Under the pieces are notes generated by a model. That model was not told where the DNA came from. It worked only from the letters and a program-made list of their open reading frames with translations, and searched no databases. The translations under genes and the position numbers were made by a program. Positions 8,188 through 15,797 of a stretch of DNA of 17,952 nucleotides are shown here, piece by piece. Positions within the stretch are counted from its first letter, which is position 1, and each line of letters opens with the position of its first letter. Source of the stretch: Bacteroidota bacterium (GTDB lineage Bacteria > Bacteroidota > Bacteroidia > Bacteroidales > VadinHA17); NCBI GenBank assembly GCA_015222065.1, contig JADFUQ010000161.1, positions 1 to 17,952 of the forward strand. The letters are read 5' to 3'.

Positions 8188-9225
8188 CTATCCAAGTTCA
8201 ATCATAGCTTTAAGAACACCATCCCTGTATTCCGCAACCATTTCAAAAGCTTTAACTGAATCTTTAAAACTAAAACGGTGTGTAATTAACGGGGCAATAT
8301 TTACAATTTTGTTTTCAATTAAGTTAAGGGCAGGAATAACCGAATTTAACTGCCGCCTAACATTTACTATTGTAATTTCCTTATGGCGGAGTTCATCAAC
8401 AGGAAAACTCCACCTCTCTATCTCAGGTATTCCAATGATCATCAATTTGCCTCCCGGTTTAAGGAGTTCAACTGCTTGGGTAATAGCATCTTGCTGACCG
8501 CAACATTCGAAAACAACATCCAGCAATAAAGATTCTTTACTTCTAATTTCACTTACAATATCAACTTTATCCGGGTTTCCTGTCCAGTCTGCACCCAAAC
8601 TCTTCGCTAACTTTAGTCTTTCATCAATTTTGTCAGTAACAAAAATATATTTTGCACCATAACTTAAAGAAGGAAGCATTACACTCATACCGATAGGACC
8701 TGCACCAAAGATTCCAACTTTAGCTTCTTCCATTTTTATCGATTGATTCACAGCATACAGTCCGATGGAAAGAGGTTCAGAAAAAACAGCTTGTTCAAAA
8801 CTAATAATATTTGAGAGAGGATAACAACTCTCCTCAGGCATTACAATATACTCAGACATACATCCCTCAGCCTGACCCGGACATCCCAGAAATCGTAAGT
8901 TCCGGCATGTATGAGGTCTGCCTGTATTGCACTGGTCGCAATTCCAGCATGAGATAGCCGGATCTATTGCAATACGATCACCTGGTTTAAGTTTTTTAAC
9001 TCCGGCACCAACTTCCTCAACAATCCCCGCACATTCATGCCCTACCCTGAAAGGATATTCGACAATCTTGCTGCCTATTCGTCCGGTTTTATAATAATGA
9101 ATATCCGATCCGCAAACCCCGATGGTTTTAATTCGAATCAGAACATCCTTATCTCCTGATATAACAGGATCAGGAACATCTGTCAGTTCCATTTGCCTTA
9201 TCCCGGTGAGTACCATTGCTTTCAT
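8188..9225 (-). CDS. Zinc-dependent medium-chain dehydrogenase, sorbitol/polyol type
   Basis: A 345-residue alcohol dehydrogenase of the MDR superfamily, closest in pattern to sorbitol/xylitol dehydrogenases. The catalytic zinc site is intact: C38 in GVCGSDIHYY, H63-E64 in GHE and E150 in SEPLS. The structural zinc loop is complete, with C93, C96, C99 and C107. The nucleotide-binding motif GAGPIG lies at 174-179, and D198 after the second strand suggests NAD(H). Expected reaction: oxidation of a polyol such as sorbitol to the ketose, or the reverse. The exact substrate is not readable. The ATG at 9225 gives the normal family N-terminus (MKAMVLTG). There is no Shine-Dalgarno; a heptamer array starts 4 bases upstream. 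It is probably co-directional with the nagB-type gene downstream. Confidence 0.9.
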   Translation of the reverse strand: MKAMVLTGIRQMELTDVPDPVISGDKDVLIRIKTIGVCGSDIHYYKTGRIGSKIVEYPFRVGHECAGIVEEVGAGVKKLKPGDRIAIDPAISCWNCDQCNTGRPHTCRNLRFLGCPGQAEGCMSEYIVMPEESCYPLSNIISFEQAVFSEPLSIGLYAVNQSIKMEEAKVGIFGAGPIGMSVMLPSLSYGAKYIFVTDKIDERLKLAKSLGADWTGNPDKVDIVSEIRSKESLLLDVVFECCGQQDAITQAVELLKPGGKLMIIGIPEIERWSFPVDELRHKEITIVNVRRQLNSVIPALNLIENKIVNIAPLITHRFSFKDSVKAFEMVAEYRDGVLKAMIELG

Positions 9226-9229
9226 GCTG

Positions 9230-9294
9230 GTTACTGGTTTACTGGTTACTGGTTTACTGGTTACTGGTTACTGGTTACTGGTTACTGGTTACTG
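9230..9294 (-). repeat. Heptamer array GTTACTG x9 with two 8-bp variants
   Basis: Nine tandem units with lengths 7, 8, 7, 8, 7, 7, 7, 7, 7. The 8-bp form is GTTTACTG. On the coding strand of the dehydrogenase the unit reads CAGTAAC or CAGTAAAC, and the array ends 4 bases before its ATG. It is the longest array in the window. It is followed by AACCTTGAACCTTGAAC (9301-9317), another short repeat. The whole 303-base gap 9226-9528 is repeats plus the SIS promoter; no gene is seen. Confidence 0.96.
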
Positions 9295-9400
9295 GGTGTA
9301 AACCTTGAACCTTGAACTTTCTACTTAACAACCTGTTTCTTCTATACAAAGAAACAAATAAACTTTCACATATAGGTTTAGGAGTTAATAAATTGTGAGG

Positions 9401-9428
9401 CAGTGTTGCAGTGTTGCAGTGTTGCAGT
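9401..9428 (+). repeat. Octamer array CAGTGTTG x3
   Basis: Three exact tandem copies of CAGTGTTG and a fourth CAGT, followed by AATGAGGTAATG. It sits 52 bases upstream of the promoter-like box of the SIS gene. The unit is unrelated to the heptamer family except for sharing CAGT. Confidence 0.92.
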
Positions 9429-9480
9429 AATGAGGTAATGAAAAGTTTAGAAGTGTATGAGTTTAGAAGTTAAATTTTAA

Positions 9481-9488
9481 TAAATTTG
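9481..9488 (+). promoter_or_regulatory. Putative -7 box of the SIS-PfkB promoter
   Basis: TAAATTTG followed by GC matches TAnnTTTG exactly and lies 40 bases upstream of the SIS start codon. No clear -33 element is visible. Confidence 0.5.
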
Positions 9489-9528
9489 GCATTAATTTTA
9501 CTCAAGAATTAGTAAAACAGGACTATTC

Positions 9529-10173
9529 ATGAAAAATAAAATAAAAAATCTTCTTCTTGCTGAAGCAACTGCGATAAGCCGGATACCTGTAACAGGTAAA
9601 ATTGAAGCAGCCGTTGAACTTATCCACAAAAGGGTTCATAAGGGTTGTGGCAAGTTAGTGGCAAGCGGCATGGGAAAAGCCGGTCAGATAGCCAGCAATA
9701 TAGCAACTACTTTCAGTTCTACCGGAACACCTGCTGTTTTTCTTCATCCCAGCGATGCCCAGCATGGCGATCTTGGGGTTATCAGGAAAGAAGATGTATT
9801 GTTATTGATATCAAACTCAGGTAAAACCCGTGAGATACTTGAACTACTCGATCTTTCAAGAAATCTGCATAACCATTTGCCCATTATTCTTATTACCGGC
9901 AACCCGGATTCACCACTTGTCAAATTATCGGATGTTACAATACATACCGGTAATCCTGATGAGATTTGTCCACTCGGCCTTACTCCCACTACTTCAACAA
10001 CAACGATGACTGTTATTGGGGATATACTGGTGGTCCTGCTAATAGAAAAGATTGGGTTTAATAGTGAAGATTATGCAAAAAGACACCATGGAGGATACCT
10101 GGGGGAAAGAGCGAGAGGGCGAGAGGGCGAGAGGGCGAGGGGGCGAGGGGGCGACGGAAAGATGAAGAGATGA
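9529..10173 (+). CDS. Single-domain SIS sugar-phosphate isomerase (KpsF/GutQ/KdsD type)
   Basis: A 214-residue sugar isomerase (SIS) domain protein of the arabinose-5-phosphate isomerase family, which interconverts ribulose-5-phosphate and arabinose-5-phosphate for KDO synthesis or related sugar use. Motifs in order: SGMGKAG (46-52), HPSDAQHGDLG (73-83), SNSGKTRE (95-102), PDEICPLGLTPTTSTT (143-158) and KRHHGGYLG (184-192). The four residues important in E. coli KdsD (K59, E111, E152, H193) align with K50, E102, E145 and H186 here. The two CBS domains of KdsD are absent, as in known single-domain members. Residues 193-210 (the Arg/Gly-rich tail) are translated from an octamer repeat that starts just after the last conserved motif. 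A PfkB kinase follows 201 bases later on the same strand. Isomerase class is well supported; arabinose-5-phosphate as substrate is likely but not proven. Confidence 0.88.
   Translation: MKNKIKNLLLAEATAISRIPVTGKIEAAVELIHKRVHKGCGKLVASGMGKAGQIASNIATTFSSTGTPAVFLHPSDAQHGDLGVIRKEDVLLLISNSGKTREILELLDLSRNLHNHLPIILITGNPDSPLVKLSDVTIHTGNPDEICPLGLTPTTSTTTMTVIGDILVVLLIEKIGFNSEDYAKRHHGGYLGERARGREGERARGRGGDGKMKR
10111..10157 (+). repeat. Octamer array GCGAGAGG/GCGAGGGG, 5 copies, inside SIS gene 3' end
   Basis: Three copies of GCGAGAGG, two of GCGAGGGG and a partial copy. The array lies within the SIS reading frame and encodes an Arg/Gly/Glu/Ala tail. The 8-base period shifts the frame in each unit, so gain or loss of a unit would alter all codons after it. 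Confidence 0.93.
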
Positions 10174-10249
10174 GAGATGAGAGGTGAGAAAATGAGAAAA
10201 GGAGAAAATGAGAAGAGGAGAAGATGAGAAAAGGAGAAAATGGAAAGGG
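10161..10249 (+). repeat. Purine-rich GATGAGA/GGAGAAAAT repeat tract
   Basis: Degenerate repeats of ATGAGA, GGAGAAAATGAGA and similar words on one strand. Positions 10171-10189 match 2025-2043 exactly. Six-frame reading gives only low-complexity translations, so no gene is called. The tract fills much of the 201-base gap between the SIS and PfkB genes. Confidence 0.85.
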
Positions 10250-10296
10250 AAACGAAAGATAATAAAGAATGTAAAATGTAGAATACTGAATGCCTG

Positions 10297-10334
10297 CCAC
10301 GTGAAATGCGACGTAGGAGCATATTTCACTGCGG
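10297..10334. repeat. Imperfect hairpin (REP-like palindrome) before PfkB gene
   Basis: GTGAAAT at 10301-10307 pairs with ATTTCAC at 10323-10329. GC/GC pairs continue inside with a 2-base bulge, and flanking CC/GG pairs lie outside. The loop holds GACGTAGGA. No T-run follows, so it is not a normal terminator. I see only one copy in the window. It resembles single REP-type elements in layout. Confidence 0.5.
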
Positions 10335-10360
10335 TAAAATAAAAAAGTAGAAGAGGCAAA

Positions 10361-10367
10361 AAGGAGA
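10361..10367 (+). promoter_or_regulatory. Shine-Dalgarno-like site of the PfkB gene
   Basis: AAGGAGA lies 7 bases before the ATG at 10375 and is a good anti-SD match. This is unusual here because the other genes lack one and Bacteroidota seldom rely on it. It may be a by-product of the purine-rich repeats nearby. It supports the chosen start. Confidence 0.4.
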
Positions 10368-10374
10368 AGAGAAG

Positions 10375-11301
10375 ATGAGAAAAATTTACGCTATTGGTGA
10401 AACACTTTACGATATAATTTTCCAAAATAACCAGCCAAAAGCCTCCAAGCCCGGAGGTGCAATGCTAAACACTGCCGTAACACTGGGGAGGTTAAGATTA
10501 CCTGTAAATTTCATAAGTGAATACAGTGATGATCCTGTTGGTGAGAAAATAGAAACATTTCTTGAAGAAAACCATGTACAAACCGATCACATTTACCGGT
10601 ATCATGATGGGCAGACAGCAATATCACTGGCGTTCCTTGATAAGGATAACAATGCTTCTTATACGTTTTACAAGTCATACCCACCCGAACGACTGAATAT
10701 CCGGATTCCCGAATTCCAAAAAGATGATATTCTGATATTCGGATCCTTTTTTGCTCTTAATTCTGATGTCAGGAAAAAACTGCTTGATCTTCTTCAAAAA
10801 GCCAGTGATCAGGGAGCTATTATTTTGTATGATCCTAATTTCAGGTCACCACACAAAGAAGAATTACCATCCCTGAAACCGGTAATACTTCAGAACATGT
10901 CATTTGCTGATATTGTCCGGGGTTCAGATGAAGATTTCAGGAATATTTTCGGAGCTGACAATGCTGAACAGGCATATGAAGCGGTTCGTCAATATTGCCC
11001 CACTCTGGTCTATACTGCCAGCAATCACTTTGTTGCCATACAATCTCCAACTGTTACTGCAAAATTTGAAGTCCCTGAAATTACTACTATAAGCACAATT
11101 GGCGCCGGTGATAATTTCAATGCAGGGATAATATACGGACTTTTTAAGCGTAATGTTAAGAAAGCTGATCTGGACAAACTCACAATTGATGACTGGAAGA
11201 ATATACAGGAGAGAGCCGTTTCATTTGCAACCAACGTATGTCAGAGTTATGACAATTATATTTCCAGGAAATTTGCTAACCGGATCATATCAGAGAGATA
11301 A
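10375..11301 (+). CDS. PfkB-family carbohydrate kinase (fructokinase-like)
   Basis: A 308-residue sugar kinase of the ribokinase/PfkB family, which moves phosphate from ATP to a sugar or sugar phosphate. The N-terminal substrate-side motif is KPGGAMLNTAVTLGRL (25-40). The ATP-side signature is TIGAGDNFNAGIIYG (241-255), with catalytic base D246 and the GAGD anion hole. Length is normal for fructokinases and ribokinases. The family does not fix the substrate; fructose is the simplest guess given the polyol dehydrogenases nearby. It lies downstream of the SIS isomerase on the same strand, 201 bases away, so co-transcription is plausible. It ends 20 bases from the convergent stop of the sorbose-1-phosphate-reductase-like gene. 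I found no terminator in that short gap. Confidence 0.9.
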   Translation: MRKIYAIGETLYDIIFQNNQPKASKPGGAMLNTAVTLGRLRLPVNFISEYSDDPVGEKIETFLEENHVQTDHIYRYHDGQTAISLAFLDKDNNASYTFYKSYPPERLNIRIPEFQKDDILIFGSFFALNSDVRKKLLDLLQKASDQGAIILYDPNFRSPHKEELPSLKPVILQNMSFADIVRGSDEDFRNIFGADNAEQAYEAVRQYCPTLVYTASNHFVAIQSPTVTAKFEVPEITTISTIGAGDNFNAGIIYGLFKRNVKKADLDKLTIDDWKNIQERAVSFATNVCQSYDNYISRKFANRIISER

Positions 11302-11321
11302 TACCCTGCGAGAATCCTTTG

Positions 11322-12581
11322 TTAAATTCGCTGTGCCTTTCCCAACAGGTACTCCTCCGCCTCAGTTGACCAAAGCCCTATGTTTCTTTCGGTAATTTCT
11401 GCCAGCTTCTTAAATAGCGAGTTTGTCTTTCCTTTTTCACTGAACGATTTAATTGCTGTTAAAGGCATACTGATATGGGTATAGATAAGTTTCTTTCCCC
11501 CAGTTATATGTGGCAAATTAAGAGTTGTATCAATAACAGCATCAAGTCCGCCTATATGGGTAATAAGACCGGCAGGATTCAGCCCCTGTTCCATCAGCAT
11601 TAGTGCCTCTTTCATATCATTGTTATTACCCCCGCTTGTTCCTGCTATGTGAGTTGAATTATAATGAACATTATAGAAGTTTATATTTGCACTAAATTGT
11701 TTGTCCTCCGGTCCGGCAAAAAAGTTCAGGCATCCGTTCCTCCCGAGTATAGCATCTCCCTGCTCAATTACCTGAGGGACAGGTGCAAAAACAAATACAT
11801 CATCATATCCCCTGCCATCAGTAAGTTTTAACAATTCCTCCACAGGGTTCTTTATATTTGCTGTATTCACATATTTAATTGAAATACCTTTCTTATGGGC
11901 TTCTTCCTCAGAAAACAATTGTCTGGCTAGTTCAAGCCTGGAATTGTCAATATCAGTTACAACCAATTTACCTGGTTTTCTCCCCCGATAAAGCGCATAG
12001 TTTATAGCTGCCAGTCCCATTGGTCCGCCACCCGCAAGAATAGCCATATTACCACCTTCAACAATATCCATTTTGTGGACATATGATCCGGTTTCCAGAT
12101 GATAGTTGGCATGAAAAGCACCAATAACACATGAAAGTGGTTCGGAAAGCGATGCAGGAAAATATCCCGGCCCTTTATATTCGAGCAGGCAATCCATTTC
12201 CATAACTTCATTGGGAAGGATAACATAAGTTGCATCTCCGCCAACCCATCTGAAAGAGTATCCCGGTGCATCCAGACTTCCTTTGTAATTAAGTGCTGGC
12301 TGAATTGAGAATTTTTGTCCCGGGTTAAACCGGCCTGCCCATTTTTCCCCTACCTCCACAAGTTCACCACTAAATTCATGACCGATGATCGTTGGATTCT
12401 CAGCTACATCATCAGGTATCCTCTTATGAGTAGTTCCCTGTTTAGCTGCTTTATAAGACGACATGCATATACTGTCTGACACTACCTTTGCAAGGATCTC
12501 ATTTTCCTTCATTGCAGGAAGATCAAACTCCTCCATGCGGAGGTTGTTTTTACCGTAAATTCGTATTGCAGTTGTTTTCAT
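11322..12581 (-). CDS. Zinc-binding dehydrogenase, L-sorbose-1-phosphate reductase-like
   Basis: A 419-residue MDR-family dehydrogenase. It resembles, from memory of the family, L-sorbose-1-phosphate reductases, which convert L-sorbose-1-phosphate to glucitol-6-phosphate. The catalytic zinc ligands are present: C39 in DSICMS, H68-E69 in IGHEF, and E147 in SEPLSC. The four-Cys structural zinc loop of typical alcohol dehydrogenases is missing; residues 97-112 (LNYKGSLDAPGYSFRW) occupy the region. The nucleotide-binding motif AGGGPMG lies at 183-189, and D197 region residues (VVTDID) suggest NAD(H). It is longer than usual MDR enzymes (about 340-350). Its start lies 6 bases after the stop of the aldolase-SDR gene, so it is the last gene of that operon. 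The family is well supported; the substrate assignment is tentative. Confidence 0.85.
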   Translation of the reverse strand: MKTTAIRIYGKNNLRMEEFDLPAMKENEILAKVVSDSICMSSYKAAKQGTTHKRIPDDVAENPTIIGHEFSGELVEVGEKWAGRFNPGQKFSIQPALNYKGSLDAPGYSFRWVGGDATYVILPNEVMEMDCLLEYKGPGYFPASLSEPLSCVIGAFHANYHLETGSYVHKMDIVEGGNMAILAGGGPMGLAAINYALYRGRKPGKLVVTDIDNSRLELARQLFSEEEAHKKGISIKYVNTANIKNPVEELLKLTDGRGYDDVFVFAPVPQVIEQGDAILGRNGCLNFFAGPEDKQFSANINFYNVHYNSTHIAGTSGGNNNDMKEALMLMEQGLNPAGLITHIGGLDAVIDTTLNLPHITGGKKLIYTHISMPLTAIKSFSEKGKTNSLFKKLAEITERNIGLWSTEAEEYLLGKAQRI

Positions 12582-12587
12582 ATGTCT

Positions 12588-14561
12588 TCATCTTAACATT
12601 ATCTGCCCGCCGGTAACTGCAACAGCTTGTCCTGTTTCATATTTTTGTTCAACAACGTACCGTATTGCAACCATAACATCTTCAACGCTACACCCTCTGC
12701 CCATAGGTACCTGCTTTTCATAGTAACGTTTTACATCTTCCATTGTTTTAGCACCTTCTACTTTTCCTGCTTCAAGATACTGTACAAACAATCCGTTATC
12801 AGGATCCGACCATAACGGACCATCGAAATAGTTACCCGGACAAATTGAATTCACCTTTATTTTGTTATCTGCCAATTCCAATGCAAAGGATTGTGTTAGT
12901 CCGATACCACCGAATTTGCTGCCTGCATATGCAAAATTCCTATTACTTCCTTTAAGTCCTGATTTGGAATTAACCTGAATAATATTAAAATACTCATCAG
13001 GATTATACTGATTTTGGAGCTTCATCACTTTTGAAACCTGCCTGGTACAATTGAAATATCCTTTATAGTTCACGCTTGTAACGAAATCGAATATTTCAGG
13101 ATCCATCTCCTCCAGGCTTCCGGCTTTCAGAACCCCTGCATTACTGATCAATATATCAATCCCCCCGAATCTTTTCACCGTTTCAAAAACCATATTCTCA
13201 ATAGATTTTTCATTTGATACATCAGTTTCAACAAAAAGTGCCCCGGCAGACTTTGAAGACCGATTTAGCTTTTTGACAAGAGTTTCCCCCTTTTCGATCT
13301 TAAGATCAGCCACAACAACACTGGCTCCCTGTTCAAATAAAGCTTTCACAATTCCCGCACCAAATCCCTGTGCACCACCGGTAACAACAGCTATCTTATT
13401 TTGCAATACGCCCGGCAAACTACCTTCTTTGAGTAATTTTCTCCGGAACTGTTCCACCTCCCATTCATCAAGAAATTTAATCTGTTCCGGTGTAAGTGGT
13501 TTATAGCCGCCAAATTTTTTGGTATAGTGATTCACCTTTAGCAAATCTTCAAAAACATCTAATAGTATGCTTAATGAATGGTCATTCTCATCCAGTCCGA
13601 TAACACCCAAATTTTTCAAAACCAATATTTTGGGGTAGTAGCCATGTTTTATTTTGAAGTTATTGATCTTCTTTTGGGCCTCATTGATTAAATCCTCAAC
13701 TGAATTTGTATTTTCAATATACAACCAGGAAGGTTTACAAAAGACCACCATATCTGGTGTAGCAGGAATGCTGACCTCCCGGAATCTTTCAATACTTTCA
13801 GAATAGTATGCTATAAGGGAATTATTCCGTATCCTGGCTGTTTTTGCTCCTTCACCGGTCATCATCATCCTGATTGCCGGAAGGATCCCGGTAATTCTTG
13901 CGTCAACAGTTTCTTCCTCAATCTTCAGAGTCTCACTTGATTCTGATTTTATTGTTTCAATGATCTGCTGGTGTAATTCTTTTATCTCTTTCACATTATC
14001 TGCACCAACAAAAAGACCGTGGTTTCCAAGGAAGATGATTTGCGGATGGTTTCCATGTTTCTCCTTGAATTCAGAGATTCTCCGGTCCACAACTCCTGAC
14101 AAAACGTACCCGGGATCAGAATATTCCACAAATATTGTTTCATGTTTAAAAAGGCGGATTATAGACTTACCTGCTTCCCTGCTGCACATAATGGCATTTA
14201 CCATTGTAGGGTGAGTATGGACTACATATTTGAATTCCAGGGAATCGTGGAGTAATGTTTCAACCGAGGGACGTTTGCCTTCAACAGGATCAATAAGCGA
14301 TCTGATCATGTCGTTTTTCACTTCCTTTTCGCGCGTAACCGGGTCATCAGAATACTTCTCCGTTCTCATACGGAGCAGTCGTTCCCTGGAAAGAAGAGCA
14401 AACCCGTCTTCGTCGATATCTGCAAGAGATATACCACTGGCTTTAACCCATAAATGTTTATTATCTTTATAAGAAGTATTTCCCCCTCCACCTATAACAA
14501 ATTCTTTCTGTCTGCCATAGAATCGTGATATCTCAATTAATTTGCTAATTTCTTTTTTCAT
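12588..14561 (-). CDS. Bifunctional class II aldolase / short-chain dehydrogenase
   Basis: A 657-residue fusion. Residues about 1-240 are a class II aldolase (AraD/RhaD/FucA type): GGGGNTSYK (24-32), probable catalytic E101 in SVETLLHDS, and zinc-site His residues H115 and H117 (HTHP) and H181 (GNHG). Such enzymes split ketose-1-phosphates into DHAP and a short aldehyde. Residues about 385-657 are a classical SDR: TGGAQGFG (394-401), D419 favouring NAD(H), NAG (474-476), and S532, Y545 and K549 as the catalytic set. A linker region of about 250-380 joins them. The architecture matches the rhamnulose-1-phosphate aldolase/lactaldehyde dehydrogenase family (Bacillus homologue about 689 residues). 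The SDR half also resembles sorbitol-6-phosphate dehydrogenases. Its start lies 5 bases after the PHP gene stop, which argues for translational coupling. The substrate is not determined. Confidence 0.9.
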   Translation of the reverse strand: MKKEISKLIEISRFYGRQKEFVIGGGGNTSYKDNKHLWVKASGISLADIDEDGFALLSRERLLRMRTEKYSDDPVTREKEVKNDMIRSLIDPVEGKRPSVETLLHDSLEFKYVVHTHPTMVNAIMCSREAGKSIIRLFKHETIFVEYSDPGYVLSGVVDRRISEFKEKHGNHPQIIFLGNHGLFVGADNVKEIKELHQQIIETIKSESSETLKIEEETVDARITGILPAIRMMMTGEGAKTARIRNNSLIAYYSESIERFREVSIPATPDMVVFCKPSWLYIENTNSVEDLINEAQKKINNFKIKHGYYPKILVLKNLGVIGLDENDHSLSILLDVFEDLLKVNHYTKKFGGYKPLTPEQIKFLDEWEVEQFRRKLLKEGSLPGVLQNKIAVVTGGAQGFGAGIVKALFEQGASVVVADLKIEKGETLVKKLNRSSKSAGALFVETDVSNEKSIENMVFETVKRFGGIDILISNAGVLKAGSLEEMDPEIFDFVTSVNYKGYFNCTRQVSKVMKLQNQYNPDEYFNIIQVNSKSGLKGSNRNFAYAGSKFGGIGLTQSFALELADNKIKVNSICPGNYFDGPLWSDPDNGLFVQYLEAGKVEGAKTMEDVKRYYEKQVPMGRGCSVEDVMVAIRYVVEQKYETGQAVAVTGGQIMLR

Positions 14562-14566
14562 ACTGT

Positions 14567-15796
14567 TCAGTTTATAAATTTCCTGATCACTGCATCACCA
14601 AGCTGTTCGAAATATTCCTTTTCATCTGTCCGGGCAGTACCATCAGCACGAATATATCCTTCCCTTCCTTGTGCATGAAGGTATTGATGAGCAGCAATTA
14701 CTGAAGTCCCGCGATAAGTGATTGATAGTAATTCCTGATCAAGTGCCTTTCCATCCCTGCAACTAACAGTTACAGGTTCCATAGCAGGAGTATTATGTTC
14801 CGTACCCAGGCTGATCACAAATCCGTTCTTATCAAAAAACAAGACGAACTCTTTTAGTTTAGTAAAATCATTCCGTCTGGGGATCAGTTCGATCGAAGAA
14901 ACTTTTTTTTCTTCCAGTTTCTCCAGCAATTTCGCGGGATCAGACTCATATTCAGTATAATCCCCGTTCTTATCATCCAGCAGAACAGGATAACATGGGA
15001 TACCGCCTGCGTTCATAATGATCTCTATTACTTTTTCAATTTCAGGAAATGCTTTTTCGTTCTCCTTTGCATAAGCCACTCCCCCTTTCTTCAGCAATCT
15101 GGCTCTGATCTCATTTTCCAGGGCAGGCACATCATCGGGCAAGGACTGAGGCACCTTATCTTTTAACAACTGTCCTAAAAAAAATCTGCGTTTTTTATCA
15201 GTATTGAATTCCTCAAATATTTTTAGTCTCAGAGCTTTTGCAATATGCCGCTCCCTGACAAGTTCCTTTGCCCATTTTCCACGGATCTCATCAATCCCAA
15301 TTCTGATATCACTTCCGATTTGATGTAAAAAGTCATTAAGCTTACTGATCATTTCTTCCACCTGGCAATGACTTTCATTCACAATTGAATTGAGAATTTT
15401 TTTATTTTCTTCATCCGGTTGAGCCGGGTATCTTAATCCTTTTCCGCTAAAATAAGTACGACCGGGATTATTGGGATCATTGACACGAATACTATTAGCT
15501 TGTTCATCTCTAAGAATACCCATGAATTCAATATTAAAGAGTGGAAATATCTTATATTTCAATGCCAGATTAAAAAACTCTACATATCCATCTGTAGTAT
15601 TAAAATCATTGATCCCAAGGACTTTAATATTTTCATTAGTTGCCATTTTAAACATCTGCTCCATACCGGTAAAAGCGCTGAATGAATATGGAGAATGTAA
15701 ATGACCATTCACCTTCAGCGGTTGCTTGCCGGCAAGTTTTTCAGACCAACGAAGCAGATCGTTTTCAGGAGGGAAATTGTTTAAAAAGTTTTGCAT
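14567..15796 (-). CDS. PHP-domain protein, divergent metal site
   Basis: A 409-residue protein with a PHP (polymerase and histidinol phosphatase) fold, a metal-dependent phosphoesterase family. Recognised motifs: NGHLHSPYS with H32 and H34, GINDFNTTDGY with D64, FNIEF with E90, RERHIAKAL with H184, and LGTEHNTP with E333 and H334. Two usual ligands differ: the His after the Asp in ITDH-type motifs is F65, and the His in the AHP-type motif is replaced in PCYPV (Y269). The protein is longer than simple PHP phosphatases, with a helical insert near 120-250. It probably acts on a sugar phosphate or related compound, given its place between a HAD phosphatase and an aldolase, but activity cannot be assumed. 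The start codon directly follows a heptamer array. The downstream aldolase-SDR gene starts 5 bases after its stop. Confidence 0.78.
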   Translation of the reverse strand: MQNFLNNFPPENDLLRWSEKLAGKQPLKVNGHLHSPYSFSAFTGMEQMFKMATNENIKVLGINDFNTTDGYVEFFNLALKYKIFPLFNIEFMGILRDEQANSIRVNDPNNPGRTYFSGKGLRYPAQPDEENKKILNSIVNESHCQVEEMISKLNDFLHQIGSDIRIGIDEIRGKWAKELVRERHIAKALRLKIFEEFNTDKKRRFFLGQLLKDKVPQSLPDDVPALENEIRARLLKKGGVAYAKENEKAFPEIEKVIEIIMNAGGIPCYPVLLDDKNGDYTEYESDPAKLLEKLEEKKVSSIELIPRRNDFTKLKEFVLFFDKNGFVISLGTEHNTPAMEPVTVSCRDGKALDQELLSITYRGTSVIAAHQYLHAQGREGYIRADGTARTDEKEYFEQLGDAVIRKFIN

Positions 15797-15797
15797 A

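Noticed and set aside
10297..10334. Hairpin before the PfkB gene as a terminator of the SIS gene
   Set aside because: No T-run follows; the downstream side is GCGGTAAAATAAAA.
10039..10425. Three overlapping minus-strand open frames rich in Ser, Pro, Leu and Phe
   Set aside because: They are translations of the antisense of purine-rich tandem repeats and overlap the SIS and PfkB gene ends. The composition is that of the repeats.
11302..11321. Shared bidirectional terminator between the convergent PfkB and dehydrogenase genes
   Set aside because: The 20-base gap and its flanks show no convincing stem with a T-run.
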